From Pseudonocardia hierapolitana (GTDB taxonomy: Bacteria; Actinomycetota; Actinomycetes; Mycobacteriales; Pseudonocardiaceae), in assembly GCF_007994075.1 (NCBI RefSeq), contig NZ_VIWU01000001.1, positions 2,852,001 to 2,916,000 of the forward strand: a stretch of 64,000 nucleotides of DNA. Reading direction: 5' to 3'. This document shows, piece after piece, positions 52,443 to 61,993 of the stretch. The notes below the pieces were generated by a model, which worked only from the letters and a program-made list of their open reading frames with translations, did not search any database and was not told where the DNA came from. A program made the position numbers and the translations under genes. Positions within the stretch are counted from its first letter, which is position 1. Each line of letters begins with the position of its first letter.

Positions 52443-52477
52443 GGGGGCGCCGGGCTCCGACGGGCCGGGCGGTCAGC

Positions 52478-53257
52478 TCAGCCGAAGCGGCCGGAGACGT
52501 AGTCCTCGGTGGCCTTCTCCTTGGGCTGGGAGAAGATCGTCTTGGTCTCGTCCATCTCCACGAGCTTGCCGGGCTTGCCGGTGCCCTCGATGTTGAAGAA
52601 GCCGGTGTAGTCGCTCACGCGCGCGGCCTGCTGCATGTTGTGCGTGACGATGACGATCGTGTACTCGGTCTTCAGCTCGTTGATCAGGTCCTCGATCGCG
52701 AGCGTGGAGATGGGGTCGAGGGCCGAGCACGGCTCGTCCATCAGCAGCACGTCGGGCTGCACGGCGATGGCCCGCGCTATGCACAGGCGCTGCTGCTGTC
52801 CACCGGACAGGCCCGAACCGGGCTTGTCGAGCCGGTCCTTGACCTCGTTCCAGAGGTTCGCGCCGCGCAGTGACCGCTCGACGAGCTCGTCGGTGGCGTC
52901 CTTGCGCAGCTTCTTGCTGTTCAGCCGCTGGCCCGCGATCACGTTGTCGTAGATCGACATCGTGGGGAACGGGTTCGGCCGCTGGAACACCATCCCGATC
53001 TGACGGCGGACGCCGACCGGGTCGATCCCCGGGCCGTAGAGGTCCTGGCCGTCGAGCTCGAGCTTGCCCTCGACCCGCGCACCCGGGATGACCTCGTGCA
53101 TGCGGTTGATCGACCGCAGGTAGGTCGACTTCCCGCAGCCCGACGGCCCGATCAACGCCGTGACCGTCTTCGGCCGGATCATCATGTTGACGCCCTCGAC
53201 CGCGCGGAACGAGCCGTAGTAGATGTTCAGGTCCTTGGCTTCGATCGCCTTGCCCAT
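52478..53257 (-). CDS. pstB: Phosphate ABC transporter ATP-binding protein
   Basis: A 259-aa ATPase of the high-affinity Pst phosphate importer. Walker [10 protein letters not shown] at 37-45, signature LSGGQQQRL near 153-161, Walker [14 protein letters not shown], and the switch [19 protein letters not shown]. The N-terminus [16 protein letters not shown] is typical of PstB. It lies 9 bp after pstA, so the four pst genes form one operon. Confidence 0.97.
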   Translation of the reverse strand: MGKAIEAKDLNIYYGSFRAVEGVNMMIRPKTVTALIGPSGCGKSTYLRSINRMHEVIPGARVEGKLELDGQDLYGPGIDPVGVRRQIGMVFQRPNPFPTMSIYDNVIAGQRLNSKKLRKDATDELVERSLRGANLWNEVKDRLDKPGSGLSGGQQQRLCIARAIAVQPDVLLMDEPCSALDPISTLAIEDLINELKTEYTIVIVTHNMQQAARVSDYTGFFNIEGTGKPGKLVEMDETKTIFSQPKEKATEDYVSGRFG

Positions 53258-53266
53258 CGCAGGGTC

Positions 53267-54352
53267 CTATCGGGTCTTGGGTGCGAACACGCGGGCGATG
53301 AGGCGCGCCAGCAGGTTCAGCACCATGACGATGATGATCAGTACGAGCGCCGCGGTCCAGGCCCGTTCCAGATAGGGCTCCCGCGGCACGCCGGGTGTGG
53401 CGTAGGAGAGGTAGGAGAAGACCGGGAGGGTCGCCATCCGACCGTCGAAGGGGTTGAAGTTGAGCGCCGTGGTCAGCCCGACCGCGACGAGCAGCGGAGC
53501 GGTCTCACCGATCACGCGGGCGATCGCCAGCGTGATGCCGGACGCGATGCCGGCGATCGACGTCGGGATCACGACCTTGAGGATCGTGCGCCACTTCGGC
53601 ACCCCGAGCGCGAACGCCGCCTCGCGCAGCTCGTTCGGCACGATCTTCAGCATCTCCTCGGTGGCGCGGACCACCACCGGGATCATCAGGACCGACAGAG
53701 CCACCGAGCCGGCGAAACCGAGCCGGGCACCGGGACCGACCAGGTAGGTGAACAGCGCAACCGCGAACAACCCGGCGACGATGGAAGGGATGCCGGTCAT
53801 CACGTCGACGAAGAACGTGATCGCCTTCGCGAGCCGACCCTTGCCGTACTCCACCAGGTAGACAGCTGTGAGCAGGCCGACCGGGATGGACATGAGCGCC
53901 GCCAGCCCGGTGATGATCAGCGTGCCCATGATGGCGTGGTAGGCACCGCCACCCTCGCCGACAACCCCACGCATGGACGAGCTGAAGAACTCGGGGTCGA
54001 ACCGGACGATGCCCTGGGAGACCACGGTGAAGATCACCGAGATCAGCGGGATGACTGCCAGGCCGAACGCGCTGCTGACGATGACGGTGACCAGGCGGTC
54101 GGTGGCCTTGCGGCTGCCCTCGACCCGTCGCGACGCGACGTACAGCGCCACGGCGAAGAGCACGACGGTGCCGACGACGAAGAGCCCGAAGCTGAACCCG
54201 ACCAGGGCCAGGACCAGCCCGACGACGACGGCGGAGGCTGCGAGGCCGCCGGGAACCGCCCATCGGGGCAGTTGCCCCTGAACGGCCAGACCGGCGGGTG
54301 GCGGTAGCGGCTCGCCCACCCGGTCCTGGCGCTTGGTGGTGTCGACGGTCAT
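53267..54352 (-). CDS. pstA: Phosphate ABC transporter permease PstA
   Basis: A 361-aa permease. The first ~80 residues contain a disordered start and two hydrophobic segments. The core has LISVIFTVVSQGIVRFDPEF, a six-helix PstA unit and the EAA loop ALGVPKWRTILKVVIP. It partners with PstC to form the phosphate channel. The ATG overlaps the stop of pstC by one base. Confidence 0.95.
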   Translation of the reverse strand: MTVDTTKRQDRVGEPLPPPAGLAVQGQLPRWAVPGGLAASAVVVGLVLALVGFSFGLFVVGTVVLFAVALYVASRRVEGSRKATDRLVTVIVSSAFGLAVIPLISVIFTVVSQGIVRFDPEFFSSSMRGVVGEGGGAYHAIMGTLIITGLAALMSIPVGLLTAVYLVEYGKGRLAKAITFFVDVMTGIPSIVAGLFAVALFTYLVGPGARLGFAGSVALSVLMIPVVVRATEEMLKIVPNELREAAFALGVPKWRTILKVVIPTSIAGIASGITLAIARVIGETAPLLVAVGLTTALNFNPFDGRMATLPVFSYLSYATPGVPREPYLERAWTAALVLIIIVMVLNLLARLIARVFAPKTR

Positions 54353-55326
54353 CAGTTGGCCCCCGAGAACTCTCGGCGTCGGTTGATGATGTAGCGCGCG
54401 ATGGAGTTCACCGCGAGGGTGATGAGGAAGAGCACCAGGCCCGACGCGATGAGGACGTTGACGCCCAGCCCGCTGGCCTCGGGGAACTGCAGGGCGATGT
54501 TCGCCGCGATCGTGGACGGGTTGCCGTTGCTGATCAGGTTGAGCGTGATCCCGCCGGAGACCGACAACACGATCGCGACGGCCATGGTCTCGCCGAGCGC
54601 GCGACCCAACCCCAGCATGGCGCCGCTGATGATGCCCGAGCGGCCGAACGGGAGCACCGCCATGCGGATCATCTCCCAGCGGGTGGCCCCGAGCGCGAGC
54701 GCGGCCTCCTCGTGCAGCCGCGGCGTCTGGAGGAAGACCTCCCGCGAGACCGCGGTGATGATCGGCAGGATCATGACGGCGAGCACCACGCCTGCCACCA
54801 GCATCGTGCGCCCGGTGGCCGACACCGGGCCGGCGAACAGCGGGATGAACCCGAGATTCGACTCCAGCCACTGCATCAGCGGAACGGTGGCCGGAGCGAG
54901 CGTCCAGGCCCCCCAGAGCCCGTAGACGATGCTCGGCACGGCAGCGAGCAGGTCGACCACATAACCCAGCCCCTGGGCGATCCGCCTCGGCGCGTAGTGG
55001 GTGATGAACAGGGCGACCGCCACAGCGAGCGGCGTCGCGATGACCAGCGCGATGACCGCGGCGAGCAGGGTGCCGAAGATCAGCGGAATGACATAGGAGG
55101 CGAACCCGGCCCCGCCGGGGATGTCGGCGGAGGGCGCGGTGAACGCCGGGACCGCCTCGGCGAGCAGGAATGCCGCGACGCCTGCCAGGACGACCAGGAT
55201 GAGGATGCCCGCACCCTTGGCCATACCGGCGAAGATGCGGTCCCCGGGCTGCACGACGGGCTTGACGGCGGTGACTGGCGGCTGGGTTTCGGCAGGCGCC
55301 GGCCCCGGGGTGGTTTCGGTACTCAC
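54352..55326 (-). CDS. pstC: Phosphate ABC transporter permease PstC
   Basis: A 324-aa permease with six membrane helices after a disordered N-terminus. It shows VVDLLAAVPSIVYGLWGAW, the EAA-type loop AALALGATRWEMIRMAVLP and a terminal SIARYIINRRREF. It pairs with PstA. A stable hairpin separates it from pstS, which usually lets more PstS be made than the membrane parts. Confidence 0.95.
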   Translation of the reverse strand: MSTETTPGPAPAETQPPVTAVKPVVQPGDRIFAGMAKGAGILILVVLAGVAAFLLAEAVPAFTAPSADIPGGAGFASYVIPLIFGTLLAAVIALVIATPLAVAVALFITHYAPRRIAQGLGYVVDLLAAVPSIVYGLWGAWTLAPATVPLMQWLESNLGFIPLFAGPVSATGRTMLVAGVVLAVMILPIITAVSREVFLQTPRLHEEAALALGATRWEMIRMAVLPFGRSGIISGAMLGLGRALGETMAVAIVLSVSGGITLNLISNGNPSTIAANIALQFPEASGLGVNVLIASGLVLFLITLAVNSIARYIINRRREFSGAN

Positions 55327-55384
55327 ATGATCCCTTCCGGCGGATCGCCGCGGAAGTTCGAGCGCAGGTGACGGCCACGGGCCG

Positions 55385-55424
55385 AAGGCCCGGACGCCTT
55401 CATGATGAAGAACGTCCGGGCCTT
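55385..55424 (-). terminator. Hairpin between pstS and pstC
   Basis: Perfect 12-bp arms AAGGCCCGGACG and CGTCCGGGCCTT with a 16-nt loop. No T-run follows on the minus strand, so it probably only partly stops transcription or protects the pstS mRNA. Confidence 0.6.
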
Positions 55425-55448
55425 GCGGCTACGTGATGTCGCGCTCAA

Positions 55449-56570
55449 TCATCCCGCCGCGGCGATGGCATCGATCGCGGGCTGGAACGCGCTGCGCTGG
55501 CTGTCGGAGATCGGCGCGTTGCCGGCGTTCTGCTGGGCCTGCGCCTGCCCCTCCTCGCTGGCGATGTAGCTGAGGAAAGCCTTCACGGTGCCGGCCTGGG
55601 CCGGGTCGCTGTACTGGCTGCAGGCGAGCGTGTACGACACCAGGACGATCGGGTAGGCGCCGGGCGTGTCGCGCTTCAGCTCGACCGCGAAGTTGTACCG
55701 GCCCTGACCCTCGACACGCGGGGACGCCTCGACGACGGCTGCCGCGGCCTCCGGCGTGGGGTTGACGTGAGCGCCACCGACCAGGACGTCGACGGTACCC
55801 AGGTCGCCCGCCTGGCTGAGGTCGGCGTACCCGATGGTGCCCTGGCCGCCCTGGACCGCGCCGATCACACCGGAGGTGCCCTGTGCGGCCTCGCCGCCCT
55901 GGACCGGCCACACGCCGTCGGGCTCGTGCGGCCAGTCGGCGCCGGCCGCCTCGGCCAGGTACTCGGTGAAGTTCTCGGTGGTGCCCGACTCGTCAGAGCG
56001 GTTCACCGGCGTGATCGCAGTGGTCGGCAGCTGCACACCGGGGTTCTCGGCCGCGATCGCCGGATCGTTCCAGGTTGTGATCTGCCGGTTGAAGATCTTC
56101 GCGATCGTGGCGGCGGACATCTGGACGTTGTCGACACCGTCCAGGTTGAACACCACCGCGATCGGCGAGATGTACAGCGGCATCTGGATGACGTTGTCGG
56201 GGCCCCCGCAGATCTGCTGTGCGGCGGGAAGCTCTTCCTCGTCCAGGGCGGCGTCGCTACCGGCGTACTGCACCGCGCCCGCCGTGAACTGGGTGCGCCC
56301 CGCGCCGGAGCCGGTGGGGTCGTAGTTGACCGTGGCGTCAGGAGCGACGCTGCTGAAGCCGGCGATCCAGGCCTCCATCGCGGCCTGCTGCGATGTCGCG
56401 CCCGCGCCGGCGATGGTGCCGGAGACATCGCTCGCCGCGGGTGCGCCGCCGCCCCCCGCCGGCGGGGCGGACTCGTTGGCCGCGCCGCAGCCTGCGAGCA
56501 GGAGTGCGCCGCTGGCGGCTACGCCGACGGCGGCGAGTCGGGCACGGGAGCCGTGCCGCAGGGTGTTCAC
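55449..56570 (-). CDS. pstS: Phosphate-binding lipoprotein PstS
   Basis: A 373-aa lipoprotein (lipobox LLLAGC, Cys28) that binds phosphate outside the membrane. Binding residues lie in AGATSQQAAMEAW, NYDPTGSGAGRTQF and VNRSDESGTTENFTEY. The GTG at 56570 is chosen because GGAGGAA sits just before it and the signal peptide begins there. A PHO box lies about 100 bp upstream. It leads the pst operon. Confidence 0.96.
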   Translation of the reverse strand: MNTLRHGSRARLAAVGVAASGALLLAGCGAANESAPPAGGGGAPAASDVSGTIAGAGATSQQAAMEAWIAGFSSVAPDATVNYDPTGSGAGRTQFTAGAVQYAGSDAALDEEELPAAQQICGGPDNVIQMPLYISPIAVVFNLDGVDNVQMSAATIAKIFNRQITTWNDPAIAAENPGVQLPTTAITPVNRSDESGTTENFTEYLAEAAGADWPHEPDGVWPVQGGEAAQGTSGVIGAVQGGQGTIGYADLSQAGDLGTVDVLVGGAHVNPTPEAAAAVVEASPRVEGQGRYNFAVELKRDTPGAYPIVLVSYTLACSQYSDPAQAGTVKAFLSYIASEEGQAQAQQNAGNAPISDSQRSAFQPAIDAIAAAG

Positions 56571-56667
56571 CTGTGTTCCTCCGTACGTGGGTTCCCGTAC
56601 AACGGGCACACGGCTCGGGGGCCGCTCGTCGCGAACGGTAGGTAAGGCCGGTGGACGGGCACCGCCG

Positions 56668-56689
56668 TTCAGATGAACGCAAGATGAAC
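56668..56689 (-). promoter_or_regulatory. PHO box upstream of pstS
   Basis: On the minus strand GTTCATCTTGC and GTTCATCTGAA are consecutive 11-nt direct repeats, about 100 bp before the pstS start. Confidence 0.7.
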
Positions 56690-56802
56690 AGGTCCCTCGG
56701 GTGAGGGAGCACACTCACGGAACGTGGATTGTGATCTCGCCGTGACCTGCGTCGACGTGATCACATTCGTCGACGCCGTGGTTGCCGCAGGGTGAACAAC
56801 CG

Positions 56803-57687
56803 TCATCGACGGTACGACACGTCCGCCTGCCAGCGGGTGAACCCCATGCCGCTGTAGAGCCGGACCGCCGGCGCGTTGTCCGCCTCGACGTAGAGCATGA
56901 CGCGGGACTGCCCGCGCTCGCGCAGGTGCTGTAGGCCGGCGAGGGTGAGTGCGGCGCCCAGCCGCATGCCGCGGGCCGACGGGTCGACGCCGAGCACGTA
57001 GACCTCGCCGATCGGCTCCGGATCGGTGTGCACCTTGGTCCAGTGGAACCCGAGCAACCGGTCGGACTCGTCCACGGCGAGGAGGAACCCGGCCGGGTCG
57101 AACCACGGCTCGGCCTCCCGCAGCCGCAGCTGGGCGCGGTCCCAGCCGCCCTGCTCCGGGTGCCAGTCGAACGCGGCGTTGTTGACGCGCAGGAACTCGT
57201 CGTCGTCCTGTCCCGGCACGAAGGGGCGCAGCCGCACGCCCGCGGGCAGCTCCGGGTCGGGCAGCCCGTCGAGGAGGCTGCGGCGCATCTGCCACAGCTC
57301 CCGCACCGGGGTGAAGCCCAGACGGGCGGCGAGCGCCACCGCACCGGGATGCTGCCCGTGGGCCCAGACGCGGAGCGTGCCGCCGGCGCGGGCCAGCACC
57401 TCCTCGACGATCCGCCTGCCGAGGCCGGCCCTGCGGTGGCCGGGGTGCACGACGAGCTCGGCCGTTGCCTCGTCGGCGCCCTCCGCCGCGTCCAGCTGGG
57501 CGACTCCGAGGAGCACATCGTCGCCGTCGAGCGCCAGCAGGTGCGTCGCGCCGGGATCGGTCAGGTGCATCAGCACGTGCTCGCCGAGAGGCGGGGTGCC
57601 GTCGACGTCCGTGGCCGCGGCGGCGAGCGCCCTGACCTCGCCTGCCCGCGCCTCGTCCAGTCCCGCCCGCCACGACAGCTCGATCAC
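56803..57687 (-). CDS. mshD: Mycothiol synthase
   Basis: A 294-aa protein with two GNAT domains, the layout of MshD, which acetylates Cys-GlcN-Ins to give mycothiol. The N-terminal GNAT has ATAELVVHPGHRRAGLGRRI. The C-terminal active one has YVLGVDPSARGMRLGAALTL and ends with LYVEADNAPAVRLYSGMGF, GFHWTK before it. The GTG at 57687 gives the usual length. It lies 38 bp after glnR, as in mycobacteria. Confidence 0.95.
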   Translation of the reverse strand: MIELSWRAGLDEARAGEVRALAAAATDVDGTPPLGEHVLMHLTDPGATHLLALDGDDVLLGVAQLDAAEGADEATAELVVHPGHRRAGLGRRIVEEVLARAGGTLRVWAHGQHPGAVALAARLGFTPVRELWQMRRSLLDGLPDPELPAGVRLRPFVPGQDDDEFLRVNNAAFDWHPEQGGWDRAQLRLREAEPWFDPAGFLLAVDESDRLLGFHWTKVHTDPEPIGEVYVLGVDPSARGMRLGAALTLAGLQHLRERGQSRVMLYVEADNAPAVRLYSGMGFTRWQADVSYRR

Positions 57688-57725
57688 ACCGTCGACGTTA
57701 GCCCCACATCGCGCGAGCGGCGGCC

Positions 57726-58505
57726 TCAGGCGCGGCCGGCGACCTCGGACACCGGGCGCGGGACCCGGTCCCCTTCCTCGTCGTCCCCGGAAGCACCGTC
57801 GTCGTCCAGGAGCCCGACCGGCGACGCGGCCAGCCCGCCCCGGGTGGGACGGACGAACTTGTAGCCCACGTTCCGCACGGTGCCGATCATCTGCTCGTGC
57901 TCGGGGCCGAGCTTCGCGCGCAGCCGCCGGACGTGGACGTCGACGGTGCGCGTGCCGCCGAAGAAGTCGTAGCCCCACACCTCCTGCAACAGCTGCGCGC
58001 GGGTGAACACCCGGCCCGCGTGCTGCGCGAGGTACTTCAGCAGCTCGAACTCCTTGTACGTGAGCTCGAGGAGCCGCCCGCGCAGCCGCGCGGCGTAGGT
58101 GGCCTCGTCGATGACGAGCTCACCGAGCACGAGCGCCCCGCCGTCGCGGCCGGAGTCGGCCCCTGGCCGCGACTTCAGCAGCCGCAGCCGGGCGTCCACC
58201 TCGGCCGGGCCCGTGCCGGGCAGCAGGATCTCGTCCACGACCCACTCACCGGACACGGCCACCAGCCCGCCCTCGGTGAGCACGGCGATGACGGGCACGT
58301 CCATGCCGGTGCTGCCGAGCAGCCGGCACAGGCTGCGCGCAGCGACCAGGTCGGTGCGCGCGTCGACGAGGACCGCGTCGTGCGGGCCGGCGTCGAGCAG
58401 CGCCGCGACCTCGGGGGCCGCCGTGCGGACCCCGTGTGGGAGCAGCGTGAGCGCCGGCAGCACGGACCCCGGGTCGGGGTCGGCCGTCAGCAACAGGAGT
58501 TCCAC
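57726..58505 (-). CDS. glnR: GlnR-type orphan response regulator
   Basis: A 259-aa OmpR-family regulator. The receiver-like domain starts [12 protein letters not shown] and lacks a standard phosphorylation site context, as in orphan GlnR. The C-terminal winged helix has [40 protein letters not shown] and RTVGYKF-like [11 protein letters not shown]. GlnR governs nitrogen assimilation in actinobacteria. The position next to mshD and the LmeA-like gene matches Rv0818. The acidic C-terminal extension of ~30 residues is variable in the family. A start further upstream is open but less likely. Confidence 0.88.
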   Translation of the reverse strand: MELLLLTADPDPGSVLPALTLLPHGVRTAAPEVAALLDAGPHDAVLVDARTDLVAARSLCRLLGSTGMDVPVIAVLTEGGLVAVSGEWVVDEILLPGTGPAEVDARLRLLKSRPGADSGRDGGALVLGELVIDEATYAARLRGRLLELTYKEFELLKYLAQHAGRVFTRAQLLQEVWGYDFFGGTRTVDVHVRRLRAKLGPEHEQMIGTVRNVGYKFVRPTRGGLAASPVGLLDDDGASGDDEEGDRVPRPVSEVAGRA

Positions 58506-58630
58506 GTGGTGTGCCTCCTCTCCCACCGGGAGTCGGGCCGCCCGCTGCGGCCCCTCCTCCGAGCACGGCGGGCAGCGCTGACGCACCGTTCACACCCGCG
58601 TGACCCGGCGGGAACACCACACGCGGATCG

Positions 58631-59569
58631 ATGCAGGATAACCGGGTGACGGTCGATCACACGAGCCGCGCGGCGCAGGTCACGCCCGTCCCGGTCGCTG
58701 TGACGTCGGCCGACGGGGTCGCGCTCGCGGGAGTGCACCTCTCGTGGAGGGCTCCTTCGGCGGGTACCGCGCTCGTCGTCGCGCACGCTTTCACCCATCA
58801 CACGCGGCATCCGACCACCCGCAGGCTGCTCGCGGCGTTCGCGGCCGAGGCGCCCGTCCTGGCCCTCGACATGCGCGGCCACGGCCGCTCGGGAGGCCGC
58901 AACACCGTCGGCGACCACGAGCCGCTCGATCTGGACGCCGCCGTCGCCACCGCCCGAGCCCTCGGCTACGAGCGCGTGGCCACCATCGGGTTCTCCCTCG
59001 GCGCCGCGGTGGCCCTGCGCCAGGCCGCGGCCGGCGCCCACCGCCCGGACGCGGTCGTGGCAGTGAGCTCGCCCGCCCGCTGGTACTCGCGGGAGACCGC
59101 GGCAATGCGCCGGGTCCACTGGCTGCTGGAGCAGCCGCACGGCAGGCTCGCCGCCCGGGCGCTGGGGGTACGGCTCGACGGCGGCTGGGAGGTCGTCCCG
59201 CCCTCGCCCGTCGAGGTCGTCGCCGGCATCGAGGTACCGCTCCTGCTCGTCCACATCGCGGGCGACCGCTACTTCTCCGCGGCGCACGCTCGCACACTCG
59301 CCACGGCATCGGGGGATCGGGCGCAGCTGTGGGAGGAGCCCGGTGACGGGCACGGGGAGAGCGGCACGCATCCCGAGCTCGCCCGGCGGATCGCCCGGTG
59401 GGCGCTCGCCGCCTGCGAGGGGGCGACGCCCGAAGGGCACCGCGAGCCACCGGGGCGCAGCGGGGGCGCCGAACTCCGCAACCCCGGTGACGGGCGGGAA
59501 CGGGCTCGCTCTACCGTCGAAGGCCTCACCCCGGCAGAGCGCCGGGCCGCAAGGTCGGAGGTCGGATGA
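58631..59569 (+). CDS. Alpha/beta hydrolase
   Basis: A 312-aa hydrolase. It has LVVAHAFTHHTRHPTTRRL near the oxyanion strand, LDMRGHGRSGGR, a nucleophile elbow TIGFSLGAAVALRQ, an acid in LLLVHIAGDRYFS and a late His in GDGHGESG. There is no signal. The last ~60 residues are disordered and basic. Its stop overlaps the start of the LmeA-like gene (ATGA). A GTG at 58646 is an alternative start. The substrate is unknown. Confidence 0.8.
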   Translation: MQDNRVTVDHTSRAAQVTPVPVAVTSADGVALAGVHLSWRAPSAGTALVVAHAFTHHTRHPTTRRLLAAFAAEAPVLALDMRGHGRSGGRNTVGDHEPLDLDAAVATARALGYERVATIGFSLGAAVALRQAAAGAHRPDAVVAVSSPARWYSRETAAMRRVHWLLEQPHGRLAARALGVRLDGGWEVVPPSPVEVVAGIEVPLLLVHIAGDRYFSAAHARTLATASGDRAQLWEEPGDGHGESGTHPELARRIARWALAACEGATPEGHREPPGRSGGAELRNPGDGRERARSTVEGLTPAERRAARSEVG

Positions 59570-60357
59570 GGCGCCTGGTCATCGCGCTGCTCGTCCTGGT
59601 CGGGCTGTTCGTCGCCGTGGACTACGGAGCGGCCGCGCTCGCCGAGTCCGCGGTCTCGCGCCAGATGCGCGAGCAGATCGGGCTGGTCGACGACCCGTCC
59701 GTGCGGATCAACGGTTTCCCGTTCCTCACCCAGGCGATCTCCGGCGAGTACTCCAGCGTGGACGTCGACGCCACCCGGATCCGCGTGGGCGAGCTGCAGG
59801 AGCTGACCGTGCACGCGCAGCTGCGCGAGGTCACAGCCCCGCTGCCGATGCTGCTCGGATCGGGCCCGAAGTCGCTGACCGTCAAGGAGGTCGAGGGCAC
59901 GGTCCAGATCCCCGCCTCCGACGTGGAGCGGCTCGTCCCGGGCATCGAGAAGCTGCGCATCGAGAACATCGACGACTACGCGCTGGAACAGGCCGTCGAC
60001 GAGGGCGGTGACAAGTCGCTGCGCACGATCGACCCGGAGAACGCGGTCCGCCTCGCCGGCACCGCCACCCTGCTCGGCCAGGAGGCGGAGGTGTCGGTGA
60101 TCGCCACGCTCCAGCTGGTGGACGGGCAGGCGCAGATCGTGCCGCGCGACATCCGCCTCGGCGGCAGCGACGCGGAGCCGCTCCCGCCCGCGGTGCAGCG
60201 GACGCTGGAGCAGCGGTTCACCCTGCGGATCGATCCCGGCTCGCTCCCGCTCGCGGCCACCCCGACGAAGCTCCGCGCCGCCGGAGGGGCGATCGAGATC
60301 AGCGGATTCGCCGACGACCTCACCCTCGGCGACGGTGCGGTGTCGGCGACCGGGTAG
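59566..60357 (+). CDS. DUF2993 (LmeA-like) lipid-binding protein
   Basis: A 263-aa exported or membrane-anchored protein. The N-terminus is a hydrophobic signal (LVIALLVLVGLFVAVDYGAA). The remainder is a DUF2993 domain: RINGFPFLTQAISGEYSSVD, VGELQELTVHAQLREV and a C-terminal FTLRIDPGSLPLAATPTKLR. Mycobacterial LmeA binds phospholipids and supports lipomannan elongation. The position beside glnR-mshD equals Rv0817c. Confidence 0.85.
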   Translation: MRRLVIALLVLVGLFVAVDYGAAALAESAVSRQMREQIGLVDDPSVRINGFPFLTQAISGEYSSVDVDATRIRVGELQELTVHAQLREVTAPLPMLLGSGPKSLTVKEVEGTVQIPASDVERLVPGIEKLRIENIDDYALEQAVDEGGDKSLRTIDPENAVRLAGTATLLGQEAEVSVIATLQLVDGQAQIVPRDIRLGGSDAEPLPPAVQRTLEQRFTLRIDPGSLPLAATPTKLRAAGGAIEISGFADDLTLGDGAVSATG

Positions 60358-60414
60358 TGATGTGCTCCTCATCGGCACTGCCGGGATGACTCATCCTCGG
60401 CTACCCTCACCAGC

Positions 60415-60489
60415 GTGTTCTGGCCGCTGACCCGTCGCCGCGCAGTTGACCTGTGCCGCGTCGGCAGCTGCCTCTGTCGCGCCTCCTGA
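60415..60489 (+). CDS. Cys-rich leader peptide, Ms5788A type
   Basis: A 24-codon GTG ORF ending in CRVGSCLCR-AS, preceded by TRRRAVDL. Three Cys cluster near the end. A TACCCT -10 box at 60402-60407 lies seven bases before the GTG, so the mRNA is probably leaderless and starts at the GTG. Leaders of this type upstream of sulfurtransferase genes act as cysteine-responsive attenuators in mycobacteria. A short hairpin at 60553-60574 (CTGCCG/CGGCAG) may be part of the switch. Confidence 0.75.
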   Translation: MFWPLTRRRAVDLCRVGSCLCRAS

Positions 60490-60625
60490 GCGTTCGCGTC
60501 CTCCACGCACCCCTTCTCAGGAGCATCCGCATGTCCGCACCACCGCACCCGTCTGCCGTGCCCCGTGCCGGCAGCGTCTTCGCGCACGCCCGAAACCGCA
60601 CCACCGACATCCAGGGAGCCACCGC

Positions 60626-61476
<851 letters not shown>

Positions 61477-61477
<1 letters not shown>

Positions 61478-61776
61478 TGTGCGGCGCCCCCGACCAGGCG
61501 GTTGCGCTCCCACCGGGCACCGACCTGACCAAGGAGACCGTCCTCACCGGCCGGGTCGTCGCGGGCGGTGAGCCCGTCGGCGGCGCCTTCGTGCGGCTGC
61601 TGGACGGCACCGGTGAGTTCACGGCGGAGGTCGTGGCGTCGGAGGCCGGGCAGTTCCGGTTCTTCGCCGCACCGGGCACCTGGACCGTCCGTGCGCTCTC
61701 GCGGGTCGGCACGGGCCAGGCCGAGCTGACCGCCGACGGCCCCGGCGTCCACCGGGCGGAGATCGCGCTCGCGTAG
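61477..61776 (+). CDS. sseC: DUF1416 (SseC-like) protein
   Basis: A 99-aa protein with TVLTGRVVAGGEPVGGAFVR, VRLLDGTGEFTAEVVAS and GTWTVRALSRVGTGQAEL, a small beta-sandwich. It starts MCGAPD, with a conserved Cys2 that might accept sulfur. It follows the sulfurtransferase with a TGATG overlap, the same order as cysA2-sseC2. The exact function is unproven. Confidence 0.88.
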
Positions 61777-61789
61777 GCAGACCCCGTGC

Positions 61790-61842
61790 TGCAGCAAAGC
61801 CGCTTCACGCAAGCACGTCGCGGAAGGAGTGGCTTTGCTGCA
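61790..61842. repeat. Long hairpin, REP-like element or terminator
   Basis: Perfect 12-bp arms TGCAGCAAAGCC and GGCTTTGCTGCA enclose 29 bases that can extend the stem (CTTC/GAAG). It lies between the DUF1416 gene and a small membrane ORF. The sequence has the feel of a dispersed genomic repeat. Confidence 0.6.
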
Positions 61843-61861
61843 ACCGGGTAAGGTGCGCCCG

Positions 61862-61993
61862 GTGCAGTGGTTGTTCACCGGCGTCCTCCTGGCCACCTGC
61901 GCCGGGATCGTGACGTTCACCGGCTACCTGCTCCGCAGGCTCTTCACCACGGCCCCGGCCGAGCTCGACCCGTCGGCGGAGCCGAAGCCGTGA
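61862..61993 (+). CDS. Small single-span membrane protein, 43 aa
   Basis: A GTG ORF with one membrane helix (LFTGVLLATCAGIVTFTGY) and a proline-rich tail. Its TGA overlaps the GTG of the next gene (GTGA), which argues that it is real and co-translated. No known family or function. Confidence 0.55.
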   Translation: MQWLFTGVLLATCAGIVTFTGYLLRRLFTTAPAELDPSAEPKP

